Shown here: positions 17,927 through 27,800 of the stretch, piece by piece | Layout of the letters: each line of letters starts with the position of its first letter | How positions within the stretch are numbered: the first letter of the stretch is position 1 | Program-made: the position numbers and the translations under genes | Notes under the pieces: model-generated | Seen by the model: only the letters and a program-made list of their open reading frames with translations | Told to the model about the DNA's origin: nothing | The model's database searches: none | Assembly: GCA_945874225.1 (NCBI GenBank) | Contig: CAMCFT010000014.1 | Coordinates: 1-64,000, forward strand | Direction: 5' to 3' | DNA length: 64,000 nt | From: Flavobacterium psychrophilum | GTDB lineage: Bacteria; Bacteroidota; Bacteroidia; Flavobacteriales; Flavobacteriaceae

Positions 17927-18694
17927 ATGACAATTACCGATACACACACTCATTTATATTCTACTGAATTTGACGAAGATCGAAACGAAATGATTCAGCG
18001 CGCCATTGATGCGGGTGTTTCGCGGTTTTTTATTCCTGCCATCGATTCTACTTTTACACAGTCAATGTACGATTTGGAAAAGGCATATCCTCAAAATATT
18101 TTTTTGATGATGGGTTTGCATCCCACGCACGTAAAAGACAATTATCTCGAAGAATTACAACTTGTTGCCGATGAATTATCCAAAAGGGAATTCTATGCCG
18201 TGGGTGAAATTGGAATCGATTTGTATTGGGACAAAACCCATTTGTCACAGCAGCAAGATGCTTTCAGAAAGCAAATTCAATTGGCGAAACAATACAAATT
18301 GCCAATCGTGATTCATTGTCGTGAAGCTTTTAATGAAATTTTCGAAATCTTGGAAGAAGAAAAATCGCCTGATTTGTTTGGAATTTTTCATTGTTTTTCT
18401 GGGACCTATGAGCAAGCTTTACAAGCGATTTCGTATAATATGAAACTTGGAATAGGTGGAGTCGTAACATTCAAAAATGGAAAAATTGACCAGTTCCTGA
18501 ATCAAATTGATTTGAGACATATTGTTCTTGAGACAGATTCTCCATATTTGGCACCCGTTCCTTATCGTGGAAAACGCAATGAAAGCAGTTATTTAGTGAA
18601 TGTTGTAGATAAACTGGCTGCGATTTATAATTTACCAAAAGAGGAAATTGCGAGAGTTACCACCGAAAATTCTGTGGCCATATTTGGGATTTAA
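17927..18694 (+). CDS. tatD: TatD-family metal-dependent deoxyribonuclease
   Basis: A 255-residue amidohydrolase-fold hydrolase of the TatD family. The metal-binding landmarks are present in order: DTHTHLYS (residues 5-12), AVGEIGIDLYW, VIHCREAF, GIFHCFSG and LETDSPYLAP. Length is normal. Members are 3'-5' exonucleases or deoxyribonucleases acting in DNA repair and turnover; some may have other substrates. The gene has its own likely promoter and is followed 63 nt later by the acyltransferase gene on the same strand. Confidence 0.93.
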   Translation: MTITDTHTHLYSTEFDEDRNEMIQRAIDAGVSRFFIPAIDSTFTQSMYDLEKAYPQNIFLMMGLHPTHVKDNYLEELQLVADELSKREFYAVGEIGIDLYWDKTHLSQQQDAFRKQIQLAKQYKLPIVIHCREAFNEIFEILEEEKSPDLFGIFHCFSGTYEQALQAISYNMKLGIGGVVTFKNGKIDQFLNQIDLRHIVLETDSPYLAPVPYRGKRNESSYLVNVVDKLAAIYNLPKEEIARVTTENSVAIFGI

Positions 18695-18757
18695 CTTAGA
18701 AATCCACTATTTTTCATAAATATTTTGTTAATTTGTTCTCATAAAAAAATATGCTAT

Positions 18758-19894
18758 ATGTCAAAATTTGACGCTATCCGACCATTTTATGAAACCGAAG
18801 TAAACGACGCTATTCAAACAGTGGTTCATCACCCAATGATGAAAGCATTGATGAACTTTACTTTTCCAGATCTTCCGGATGAAATATGGAAAGAACAACT
18901 TCTACGAACTCATTCTACCAGGGATTTTCAATGTAATTTCATATACAAATCACTCCAACAAGTGTTAGAAAAAAAATCCGACGGATTGACAACTTCGGGT
19001 TTTGAAAAATTAGAAAAAAACACTGCTTATATGTTTATTTCGAATCATCGAGATATACTTTTAGACACTTCATTACTAAACGCTTGTTTATTCGAGCATA
19101 AATTAGTGATGACAGCATCAGCCATTGGAGATAATTTAGTTAAAAAATCATTTTTGAAAACACTGGCAAGATTAAACCGAAACTTTTTAGTTCAAAGAGG
19201 ATTGTCGCCAAGAGAAATGCTGCAAAGTTCAAAATTATTATCAGAATATATTAGCAAGTTATTGCAACACGAAAACCGTTCGGTGTGGATAGCACAGCGA
19301 GAAGGAAGAACCAAAGACGGTAATGATGCCACAAATCCAGGGGTTTTAAAAATGCTTTCTATGGCTTCTGACGAAGAAAATTTGATGGATTATTTCAAGA
19401 AGATTAAAATAGTTCCTGTTTCTATTTCTTATGAATATGATCCGACTGATGCTTTAAAAATGCCTCAACTTTTGGCGGAAGCCAAACAAGAAATTTACAT
19501 CAAGGAAAAAAATGAGGATTTCATTAACCTGATGAGTGGAGTGATGGGACAAAAAAAGCGCATTCATATTCACGTTGGAGATATTCTAGACAACGAATTA
19601 GATGGTATTAAGTCGCAATTTGATAATTCCAATAAACAAATTCAAGCATTGGCTCAGGTTATTGACGAATCTATTTTGCGCAACTATAAACTGTGGCCAA
19701 CTAATTATATTGCTTACGATATTTTGCATAAAACCAATTCCCATCAGCATTTGTACACAGAAAACGAGAAATCGCTTTTTGAGCGCAGATTAGAAATGCG
19801 AATAGATCATAATGACCCATTAGCTTTGCAAAGTTTCTTGGCTATGTATGCCAATCCAGTAGTCAATAAATTGAAATTTGAAAATGCAATCTAA
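18758..19894 (+). CDS. 1-acyl-glycerol-phosphate-type acyltransferase
   Basis: A 378-residue acyltransferase of the PlsB/PlsC superfamily, probably acylating a glycerophospholipid or another lipid at the membrane. The start is the ATG at 18758; a TTG 33 nt earlier only adds a non-conserved tail. The acyltransferase block is FISNHRDILLD (residues 93-103), where the catalytic His is H97. The usual H-X4-D spacing reads H-X5-D here, or D99 may serve, so the exact family is uncertain. A second block QREGRTKDG resembles the substrate-phosphate-binding motif. The stop overlaps the start of ansA by 11 nt. Confidence 0.8.
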   Translation: MSKFDAIRPFYETEVNDAIQTVVHHPMMKALMNFTFPDLPDEIWKEQLLRTHSTRDFQCNFIYKSLQQVLEKKSDGLTTSGFEKLEKNTAYMFISNHRDILLDTSLLNACLFEHKLVMTASAIGDNLVKKSFLKTLARLNRNFLVQRGLSPREMLQSSKLLSEYISKLLQHENRSVWIAQREGRTKDGNDATNPGVLKMLSMASDEENLMDYFKKIKIVPVSISYEYDPTDALKMPQLLAEAKQEIYIKEKNEDFINLMSGVMGQKKRIHIHVGDILDNELDGIKSQFDNSNKQIQALAQVIDESILRNYKLWPTNYIAYDILHKTNSHQHLYTENEKSLFERRLEMRIDHNDPLALQSFLAMYANPVVNKLKFENAI

Positions 19895-20912
19895 AGCCAA
19901 AATTCTTTTGATTTACACCGGTGGAACCATTGGTATGATGAAGGATTTTGAAACTGGAGCGCTTAAGGCTTTCAATTTCAGAAAACTACTTCAAAAAATC
20001 CCAGAATTAAAACAATTGGAATGTGATATTGAAACAGTTTCTTTCGAAACGCCAATTGATTCCTCTAATATGTATCCCGAAAAGTGGGCGGAAATTGCCG
20101 TGATTATTGAAGATAATTACGCTCGATTTGATGGATTTGTAGTTTTACACGGCTCAGATACGATGTCGTATTCTGCATCAGCATTGAGTTTTATGCTCGA
20201 AAACTTGTCAAAACCAGTAATTTTTACCGGTTCACAATTGCCCATTGGAGATTTAAGAACTGATGCGAAGGAAAATCTGATAACCGCAATCCAAATTGCT
20301 TCTTTAAGACAAGACAACAAACCAGTAATTAGCGAAGTGTGTCTTTATTTTGAATATAAATTATATAGAGGCAACAGAACCACAAAGATTAATGCTGAAA
20401 ATTTCAACGCATTTATTTCGCCTAATTACCCGACTTTGATAGAATCAGGAGTGCTTTTAAAAACATATCCTGAATTATTTCTACCAAAAGCAAGAATTAA
20501 AAAATTGAGGATTCATAAGAATATGGACACCCACGTGGCAATAATTAAAATATTTCCTGGAATTAGTGAAGCTGTTTTGGCGGCCATTATAGGTATTCCG
20601 CAACTTAAAGGAATCGTGTTAGAAACTTATGGAGCCGGAAATGCGCCGACCGAAGAATGGTTTTTATCACTTTTAAAAAACGGAATAACTAGAGGTTTGC
20701 AAATTGTAAACGTAACCCAATGTTCTATAGGAAGTGTGACTATGGGAAAATATGAAACGAGTACTGAAATGAAAGAAATTGGAATAATTTCAGGTAAAGA
20801 CATCACTACTGAAGCCGCTATTACTAAATTGATGTACTTATTAGCACAAAATGTTCCTGCAGCTATTTTTAAAACAATTTTCGAAACCTCAATGCGTGGA
20901 GAATTGTCATAA
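19884..20912 (+). CDS. ansA: type I (cytoplasmic) L-asparaginase
   Basis: A 342-residue enzyme that hydrolyses L-asparagine to aspartate and ammonia in the cytoplasm. The first catalytic threonine is in LLIYTGGTIGMM and the second in VLHGSDTMSYSASAL, the two asparaginase signatures. There is no signal peptide, which fits the type I enzyme. I chose the ATG at 19884, giving an 11-nt overlap with the upstream acyltransferase; a TTG two codons earlier is possible but less likely. The overlap implies translational coupling with a functionally unrelated gene. Confidence 0.93.
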   Translation: MQSKAKILLIYTGGTIGMMKDFETGALKAFNFRKLLQKIPELKQLECDIETVSFETPIDSSNMYPEKWAEIAVIIEDNYARFDGFVVLHGSDTMSYSASALSFMLENLSKPVIFTGSQLPIGDLRTDAKENLITAIQIASLRQDNKPVISEVCLYFEYKLYRGNRTTKINAENFNAFISPNYPTLIESGVLLKTYPELFLPKARIKKLRIHKNMDTHVAIIKIFPGISEAVLAAIIGIPQLKGIVLETYGAGNAPTEEWFLSLLKNGITRGLQIVNVTQCSIGSVTMGKYETSTEMKEIGIISGKDITTEAAITKLMYLLAQNVPAAIFKTIFETSMRGELS

Positions 20913-20974
20913 AAAGCGAGTATTAATTTTCTTAAGTCAAATTTTTTCGTGTTCTTTGCAACCTCAAATTAAAT

Positions 20975-21059
20975 AGAGAGGTGGCCGAGTGGCTGAAGGC
21001 GCACGCTTGGAAAGCGTGTTTATGGCAACATAACGTGGGTTCGAATCCCATCCTCTCTG
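20975..21059 (+). tRNA. tRNA-Ser (anticodon GGA)
   Basis: The 7-bp acceptor stem AGAGAGG pairs with CCTCTCT, and the discriminator base is G at 21059. The D-arm GGCCGAGTGGCTGAAGGC, an anticodon stem with loop reading TTGGAAA (anticodon GGA), a long variable arm typical of serine tRNAs, and the TTCGAAT T-loop all follow. CCA is not encoded. A strong hairpin terminator follows 7 nt later. Confidence 0.97.
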
Positions 21060-21066
21060 CAAAATA

Positions 21067-21100
21067 AAACCCCATAAAAGCATAAGATTTTATGGGGTTT
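21067..21100. terminator. bidirectional intrinsic terminator between tRNA-Ser and symporter gene
   Basis: A perfect 13-bp stem (AAACCCCATAAAA and its complement) with an 8-nt loop. It is A/T-flanked on both sides, so it can end the tRNA transcript and the convergent symporter transcript, whose stop is at 21124. Confidence 0.88.
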
Positions 21101-21123
21101 CTGTTTTAAAAATGAATCTAAAA

Positions 21124-22728
21124 TTATTCTTTTATTCTTCGGGAGTTTAATTCTATTGTTATTTCGTCCATCTTTTTTTGGTTTAGTGGATATAAAAACA
21201 TAAATCCTGCCGCAATAATGGTGATGATTGCCGGCACCCAACTCATTAACATAATTATTCCCGGAATTGATCCGCTTATTGCAGCTGTATCTTGTCCATC
21301 GTAGTGGAAAGCGCCTAATATTAAACCAATAATTGCTCCGGCAATTCCACCACCAAATTTTGTGGCAAAAGATCCGGCTGAATAAATAAGCCCAGTGGCT
21401 CTCCGTCCGTTTTTGAATTCAGAATAATCTGCTGCATCTCCAAGCATCACAAAAAATAAGGTTGGAAACATTGCTGCTGCAAATTCTGACGCAATGCCAA
21501 GCCCAAAAATGGCTTCAATATTTGTTGGTCCACAAAAAACCAATAAAGCATTTACTCCTCCTGAAAACAGTAATGAATAGATGAATAAATTGCGTTTTCC
21601 AAATTTCTTTCCCAAAGGGGCTGTAGCCAATGCACCTGCTACAGACACTAACATTAAGCCAATCAAAAAGGAAGCAGATAGCAATTGATTGTTTAAATAA
21701 TGTGTAAAATAGATAATGACGATACCTTGTTTAATGGAATTATAAACATTGAATAATAATCCAACGAACATTAAAACAATCCAAGGTTTATTTGTAATTA
21801 ATTCTTTTAAATCTTGTTTTAAATTATTTTCTTGTGTTTTTGGCGGTTGTACTCTTTCTTTTGTAGTGTAAAATGTGATAAACATAAAGAATGTTAGAAA
21901 AACAGACATCAAGTACATCGAGTTGCTATAACCACGATTTTGATCCACAATTGAAATTGAACTTTCATTTATATTAGGTTCTCCGGTGACAATAAATGAA
22001 TATTTTTTATCGGCTTCCATAGAAAAACTTTTTCTATTCGTTGGAGCATTTTTTTCTGGATTTAAAGTTGGATCATTAAAGGCAAATGTTGCAAAACCAT
22101 TTTCAGTTTTAATAGTAGCATTTTGGACATTATTTGAAGCAGAAACCACAACATTGAATTTTTCATTGCTCAATTTATTAACTTCTATTGAAGGATTCAC
22201 ATTTCCATAATAAGCAACTAAAAAAAGTAATGCACCTTGTACCACCATTCCTCCTCCAAAAGCTCCGGCCATTCTAAAGGAGCCTAAACTTGTTCTCTCT
22301 TTGTCATCGCCAGTCATCACTGCCATAAGAGCACCGTATGGAATATTGTTTACCGTATAAATTAAGGTAAAAAAGATATAGGTTATGTAAGCATATAATA
22401 ATTTCCCCGAAGAGCCAAAATCAGGGTTCGTAAATAATAACGAAAGAATGACCCCTAAAGGAATTGCAGACCATAAAATCCAAGGGCGAAATTTTCCGTA
22501 CTTTGATGTGGTTCTGTCAGCAATAACTCCCATCAATACATCAGCTATTCCGTCACTAAAACGAGCCACTAACATTAAAACCCCAACAACTACAGGACTT
22601 AATCCTAAAACATCGGTATAATAGATAAATAAGAAGGTGGCTACACCTCTCCAAGCAATATTTGCAGCACCATCTCCTAATGCGTATCCAATTTTTTCTT
22701 TTAACGATATTTTATTATTCATATTCAA
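21124..22728 (-). CDS. GPH-family sugar:cation symporter with periplasmic insert
   Basis: A 534-residue inner-membrane transporter of the glycoside-pentoside-hexuronide symporter family (MFS fold). The N-terminal block KIGYALGDGAANIAWRG and the cytoplasmic loop DRTTSKYGKFRPWILW are typical. About 93 residues (roughly 176-268) are inserted between TM5 and TM6. By the inside-positive loops before them, this insert should face the periplasm; it is beta-rich and not part of the core fold. As the last gene of the beta-glucan locus it is the likely inner-membrane importer of glucan disaccharides. The start could also be the ATG two codons later. Confidence 0.85.
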   Translation of the reverse strand: MNMNNKISLKEKIGYALGDGAANIAWRGVATFLFIYYTDVLGLSPVVVGVLMLVARFSDGIADVLMGVIADRTTSKYGKFRPWILWSAIPLGVILSLLFTNPDFGSSGKLLYAYITYIFFTLIYTVNNIPYGALMAVMTGDDKERTSLGSFRMAGAFGGGMVVQGALLFLVAYYGNVNPSIEVNKLSNEKFNVVVSASNNVQNATIKTENGFATFAFNDPTLNPEKNAPTNRKSFSMEADKKYSFIVTGEPNINESSISIVDQNRGYSNSMYLMSVFLTFFMFITFYTTKERVQPPKTQENNLKQDLKELITNKPWIVLMFVGLLFNVYNSIKQGIVIIYFTHYLNNQLLSASFLIGLMLVSVAGALATAPLGKKFGKRNLFIYSLLFSGGVNALLVFCGPTNIEAIFGLGIASEFAAAMFPTLFFVMLGDAADYSEFKNGRRATGLIYSAGSFATKFGGGIAGAIIGLILGAFHYDGQDTAAISGSIPGIIMLMSWVPAIITIIAAGFMFLYPLNQKKMDEITIELNSRRIKE

Positions 22729-22774
22729 AATTGGTTTGGTTGGTTAGTTTTTTACTTTTTAAAAATACTATTTT

Positions 22775-24481
22775 TTATTTGTTAATGGCATTAATTGCGT
22801 TTACAAGAAAGGCTAGAGGTGCATTCCAATTTATAGCAATTTCATTTGTTGAGTAACTACATTCCATATCTGAATAGGAAAGCGCTGGAAAGGTAGACTT
22901 ATACTTGTCTTCCCCACAATCTGACCTTGCTGCTTTTGTAGGTCCGCCAACTAAAAGTCCTGGAATTGGCGCATCGATTTTATCCGCCGAAGAGCGTCTG
23001 TCATGAATGTGTTTTGGACTATTGTCTCCAAAACTTGTCACAAAGCACATATTTAACGGATTTGAACCTAATATATAATGCAAACAATCCTCAGCAGCTT
23101 TCAGATATTTTTTATCACCTGAAATTTTATAGGCGTGTATCAATAATAGGCCTTGATTTGCTAAATCGCTATTGCTTCCCCAAGAAAAAGAATTCATTGA
23201 AATTTTAAATGCTGATGCCTCGTGTGTTTGGCATAATTGATTGGCTGTGTTTAATAAATTTTGTTTTATCAAATCTATTTTTTCTTTTATTTTGCTATCA
23301 GTTATTTTGTCAGCAGATGAAACTAACGAAAAAACGCCAAGAGATTCAACTTGTGACCAAGTAGGGGTTGCTATTTTTAAATTTTCGGGTAAATTATTCA
23401 AATAATCCGCATTTTTGGTTGAGAGATAAAGTTCAATAGCTGCCCAATACTTTTCGTCTTCTATATGACTGTCGCCATACTCCCCAGTCGAAATATCCTT
23501 TGGTTGTACATAGAGCACATTTGGATTTTTTTGCGCCCAGTTCCAAGCGTTTTTTGATGCCGTCAAACAGGTGTTGACCAAATTTGGATATTGTTTTTCG
23601 TACTTAGAAAAGATACGAGATGCTTTTGCCATTACAGCAGCAAAATCTAAAGTAGCGGCAGTAGATTTCATTACCACATATCGATCTAATTTATCATCTT
23701 GTGGCATAATCATTCCGCAAAAATATTTTGATGTCAATTTATGGTAAACACCGCCATCATTAGGATCTTGCATCGTTAACATCCAATTCAAATTCACCAA
23801 TATTTCATCTAAAAGGTCAGGAACTTGATTTGAATTTTCTGGAATTTTCAATTTCAAGGTTTTACTATATTCGGGAAACAACTCATACAATTGGAGTAAA
23901 GTGTAAACGGTAATTCCAGAATTCACAATATATTTATTATAATCGCCAGCATCATACCAGCCACTTGGAGAAGATATTATAGTTCCTTCAGGTCTTTTGT
24001 CAGTAGCTGCAGATGAATGAATAAAAACATTATCATCTGGATGACCTAACGGACGAGCGTAAATCCCGGCATATTTTTCGGTTATAGTTTCCGATGCTCG
24101 TGCCAAATAAAATGCCTCAAGTGATTTTGTTCCTAGAGCATCATAAACGGAATCATCAATAGTAATTGCTTTAGAGGAATTTCCAACAACGATTGAATAT
24201 TTTCCAGGTTTTTGAATGCTCGAAAAATCAGCAACACCAACATTTGTTCCTGATGGCTCCCAATATTTTGGAGTGGAAATTTCTCCTTTGTAAACTATTT
24301 CACGGGTCGAAGTGTTAATAATTTTGAAAGTTTTAACTTCTGAATCGCTGGTAATAAAGGCTCTTTTTTCGGAATTTGTTTTATATCCAACCTGATTTAG
24401 CAATATGGTTTGTGCTTCTGTATTCAAAATCGAAAAAAACAAGAATAAAAGAAACAAAATTATTTTTGTAGCTGATTTCAT
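22775..24481 (-). CDS. GH9 endo-beta-1,4-glucanase / exo-glucanase
   Basis: A 568-residue secreted glycoside hydrolase of family 9. The ATG at 24481 is followed by a strong signal peptide ending NTEAQ; the longer frame upstream adds 26 unlikely residues. An N-terminal Ig-like domain (about 25-110, LLNQVGYKTNSEKRAFI) precedes the (alpha/alpha)6 barrel. GWYDAGDYNKY gives the catalytic-base aspartates D177 and D180, HDRRSS is the conserved His block, and E547 in YSTNEIAINWN is the proton donor. No CBM or T9SS tail is present, so a periplasmic enzyme acting on imported cello- or mixed-linkage oligosaccharides is likely. Confidence 0.92.
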   Translation of the reverse strand: MKSATKIILFLLFLFFSILNTEAQTILLNQVGYKTNSEKRAFITSDSEVKTFKIINTSTREIVYKGEISTPKYWEPSGTNVGVADFSSIQKPGKYSIVVGNSSKAITIDDSVYDALGTKSLEAFYLARASETITEKYAGIYARPLGHPDDNVFIHSSAATDKRPEGTIISSPSGWYDAGDYNKYIVNSGITVYTLLQLYELFPEYSKTLKLKIPENSNQVPDLLDEILVNLNWMLTMQDPNDGGVYHKLTSKYFCGMIMPQDDKLDRYVVMKSTAATLDFAAVMAKASRIFSKYEKQYPNLVNTCLTASKNAWNWAQKNPNVLYVQPKDISTGEYGDSHIEDEKYWAAIELYLSTKNADYLNNLPENLKIATPTWSQVESLGVFSLVSSADKITDSKIKEKIDLIKQNLLNTANQLCQTHEASAFKISMNSFSWGSNSDLANQGLLLIHAYKISGDKKYLKAAEDCLHYILGSNPLNMCFVTSFGDNSPKHIHDRRSSADKIDAPIPGLLVGGPTKAARSDCGEDKYKSTFPALSYSDMECSYSTNEIAINWNAPLAFLVNAINAINK

Positions 24482-24803
24482 AAAAAATAAATTATTTAAA
24501 GAGAATTTAAGAAAAAGCAATAGTAATTCGAAATTGTATCTTCTGTCAAAAAAATACACATTTTTTCTTCTTTTAAAAAAAGATAAAATCTATAATTTTG
24601 CTAGAACTCAGGTTTTTAATGCACACAAAAATAATTAAAACATTGTTTAACAAATAATTGATTTTTGTCAATTATTTATCCATTTGTTTCTATTTTTCAT
24701 TTTATCATAAACTGTTACTTGAAAAATGATTAAATAGTACTTTAAGCTGTTGTATAATACTCAATATAGTCAACACAAAATGAAATGGGAAAAGGTTATT
24801 ACT
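24482..24803. other. 322-nt gap, promoter region of GH9 gene
   Basis: AT-rich and without a credible reading frame. It contains an AT-only hairpin (AAATAATTG at 24652-24660 with CAATTATTT at 24669-24677, 8-nt loop) that may be a weak terminator for the upstream fusion gene. No TAnnTTTG promoter was evident for the GH9 gene. Confidence 0.5.
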
Positions 24804-27800
24804 TTACTCTTTTACAAAAAGTATTTTTGCTTGTTCATTTACCTTTAAAATATAGATTCCTGAAGTAATAGTTTGAGGTAGTTTTAGCAATGTAATTCCT
24901 GTTGACTCATTGAATATTTTTTCTATTGGTGATAACAATTTTCCGCTTAAGTCAAAAAGAATAAAGTTATCAGAAACTTTTGTATTTGAAACGTTTACTT
25001 CTTTATTAATAGATGGATTAGGATAAATTTTAATTTCATTTGATGTATCGACAATAGTATTTGAACTAAAGTAGGGTAGGGCAAAATTATAAGCATCGAT
25101 TCCTATTTTTTCACCAAGTAATCTACCCGGTAAATCATCTGCAGGAGGATGGATTCCTCCCCAAATGCGAGATAAACTGGTTTGATCAGAAGCGTCTCTA
25201 TAAGTAGCCCATTGCAAGGTTACATCAACCGAAGGACCTTTTTCGAAAACTAAAAAATCATTTTTTTTGGCTTTAAATTCTCCCAAACCTCCAGGGAAAA
25301 AGGGATCGCCGGTTATTAATGTCAATACTTCTGCAGCTGAACGAGAAAAAGTAGAATGCCCTGAAATGTATCCCGCAAAGGGAGGAGTTACAAAGGAAGG
25401 ACGTTGATATGGCCACCAATTTTCAGCTAGAATCCAACCCACTCCAGCCACATCAGTTGTCGCATTTTTTATAAAATCATGCCCTCTCCAGGCAAATAAT
25501 TTTATTTTGCCAACGTTTTCATTGTTTGTGACACTTAACGCATCTCCAGTTTTTACAATTTCAACAAATCCATCCGCTAAAGGGATGCCGCCAATGTGGT
25601 AGTTGGGTAATGTTGCATCGGTACTTTGACCTAATTCACTCATGTATCGAATTGCAGAAATGGGTCTTACATAATCATGCCATCCTTTGATAGACCAAAC
25701 CGTTATCGCAACGTCGTGTAATGCTCCTGCTAATATAAAATAGGATTTCACATCCCATTCTAACGGTGTTAATTCATCTCCTTTTCCATTAAATCTTTTT
25801 GTAAACAATGAATTATCGCTTACATAATTTAAAATGGTAAACCAATGTCCAGGGGGTGTTTCAGAATTTGGCCCATCAGCCCAAAACTCAGCTAGAACTC
25901 TGGTATAATCTCCTCTTGGTACAATTTGTGAAACGTACGGTTTTCCTGTTGCAGGGTTTACGGCATGTCCTTTACTGATATCGCCCCCTTCACGAACTTT
26001 ATAAAAATTAGGATAATCTGAAAAATCATTTGGGATAAGATTCAAATCTATATTGCCAAGATTTTTCGGCGAAATATCCCACATTACTCCGTCTGTTGGG
26101 TCTAAATGGGAACTCCAATAGGACACTAATGAAAAATTCCATTTGTATTGATCACTCGAAGCCGTTTTTGAAGTTATACTTAATTGTGGAGGGGATTTAA
26201 GATTGTGATATACTTCATATTTATTGTTTTCTCTTTCTAAAATTGATTTGTCTTCTTTAGATAAAGCAAAAGGACTTACTTTGCCCCATTCTGGGCTTAA
26301 GAATGCTGGTGTTGAGCCGGGAATTATATTTCCGCTTTGATCAATAAAAGTGTCAAAGGATAATGGTTGCCAACGATTGGGGTCTACTATTCCTGTTTTG
26401 TCTCCCTTAACTCTAACATTTAATGGGGGGTTTATAGGTTTATAGTATGTATTTGCATAATTATTCGTTTCATTTGAACCGTCAACAAGACCGTATTCAA
26501 TAAGTGTTTGACCAATATAATTACCTAAAGCGGCAGCATTTCCTGATTCATAATTAGTAGATGTAAAGTTGATGTCGTACCCCAATTGATTCATTATCAA
26601 ATTGAATCTTGCCAAACTTTTTTCACTAGCAGGCGAATTCTTAAAACGATGAGTTAACAATCTATATGCAGCATAACTCATAGCCTTTTCGCTGGAAGTT
26701 TTTGAATCTTCTAAAGGTTTAAAATCTTTTAATTCACTTACAAAATTATTGATTGTATTGCCCATTAAATACGGTTTGGCATTTGCATCATATATAGCCC
26801 AACAATCATACAAAGCAACTGAAGTATGGAACAAATTCCTGGCATGAACTGTAGGTCTTGCAAAATCTTTTCTTATCGCTTCTAACAGGGCTTCATTCCA
26901 AATTCTAGCAACAGAAATGTTTTTTGAAACAGTACTGAGTTGGAGTTGTATATTCAATTCTGAAACAGTGCTTGAACAACTAGTATTAGATACAACTGCA
27001 GTAATTCTGCCAGCATTTTCTAATTTCCATTTTATTTTTATGGATGCAGTGCCTTTGCCATCTATAATTTCGCCTCCTTCAACGGTCCAATTAATTTGGT
27101 GATTCAACGGAAGATTATAGGTATAACTATCTGTATTGTTAAAACCTGATGTGGTTGGTCCTACAATGGGATTTGGAGTTAAATAAACGCAACTACCATC
27201 GTCTTTTGTTGCCAATGGATTATACGTACATGATTTTGGATCGATACATCCATAAATATAATTTACGGGGGTAACATCAACCACTTTAAATCCTGAACCT
27301 TCTGTAAACTTAATGAAAGTATTGGGTTCGAAGTTTTGATATTTTTCTATTACTCCAGAGGGCCATTTAATTATAACCTCAGTAATTTTTGTTGCTTTTC
27401 CTAAACCAAAATGCGTAGGTTTTAGGCTTTGTGATAAAAAACCTAATCCCGTATAATACCGATGAAAAGTGCCGACGTCTGTTGATACCGTTATTGTAGT
27501 TCCAATTGCATCTCGGTTAGAAATTGTTCCTTGCAAGGAAATTTTGAACCATTTTAATGTATTGGTTTGATTGTTATTAATGGTTTGATTATTATAAAAA
27601 TAAGAGGGTCTGTCATTGTTTGATACATAAACATCGAGATCGCCATCATTGTCAAAATCAAATGCACAGGCACTAGTCCCAATGGTACTATCTCCTAGAC
27701 CTACTTCATCTGAAGCATCTATAAAACTGTCTTTTCCTTCATTGAATAAGTTTTTGAAATAACGATTTTTTTGAGGTCCAGTTAAGCTAAAACCATTGAC

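Noticed and set aside
22775-24559. GH9 start at 24559
   Set aside because: The extra 26 residues precede a complete signal peptide that begins at 24481.
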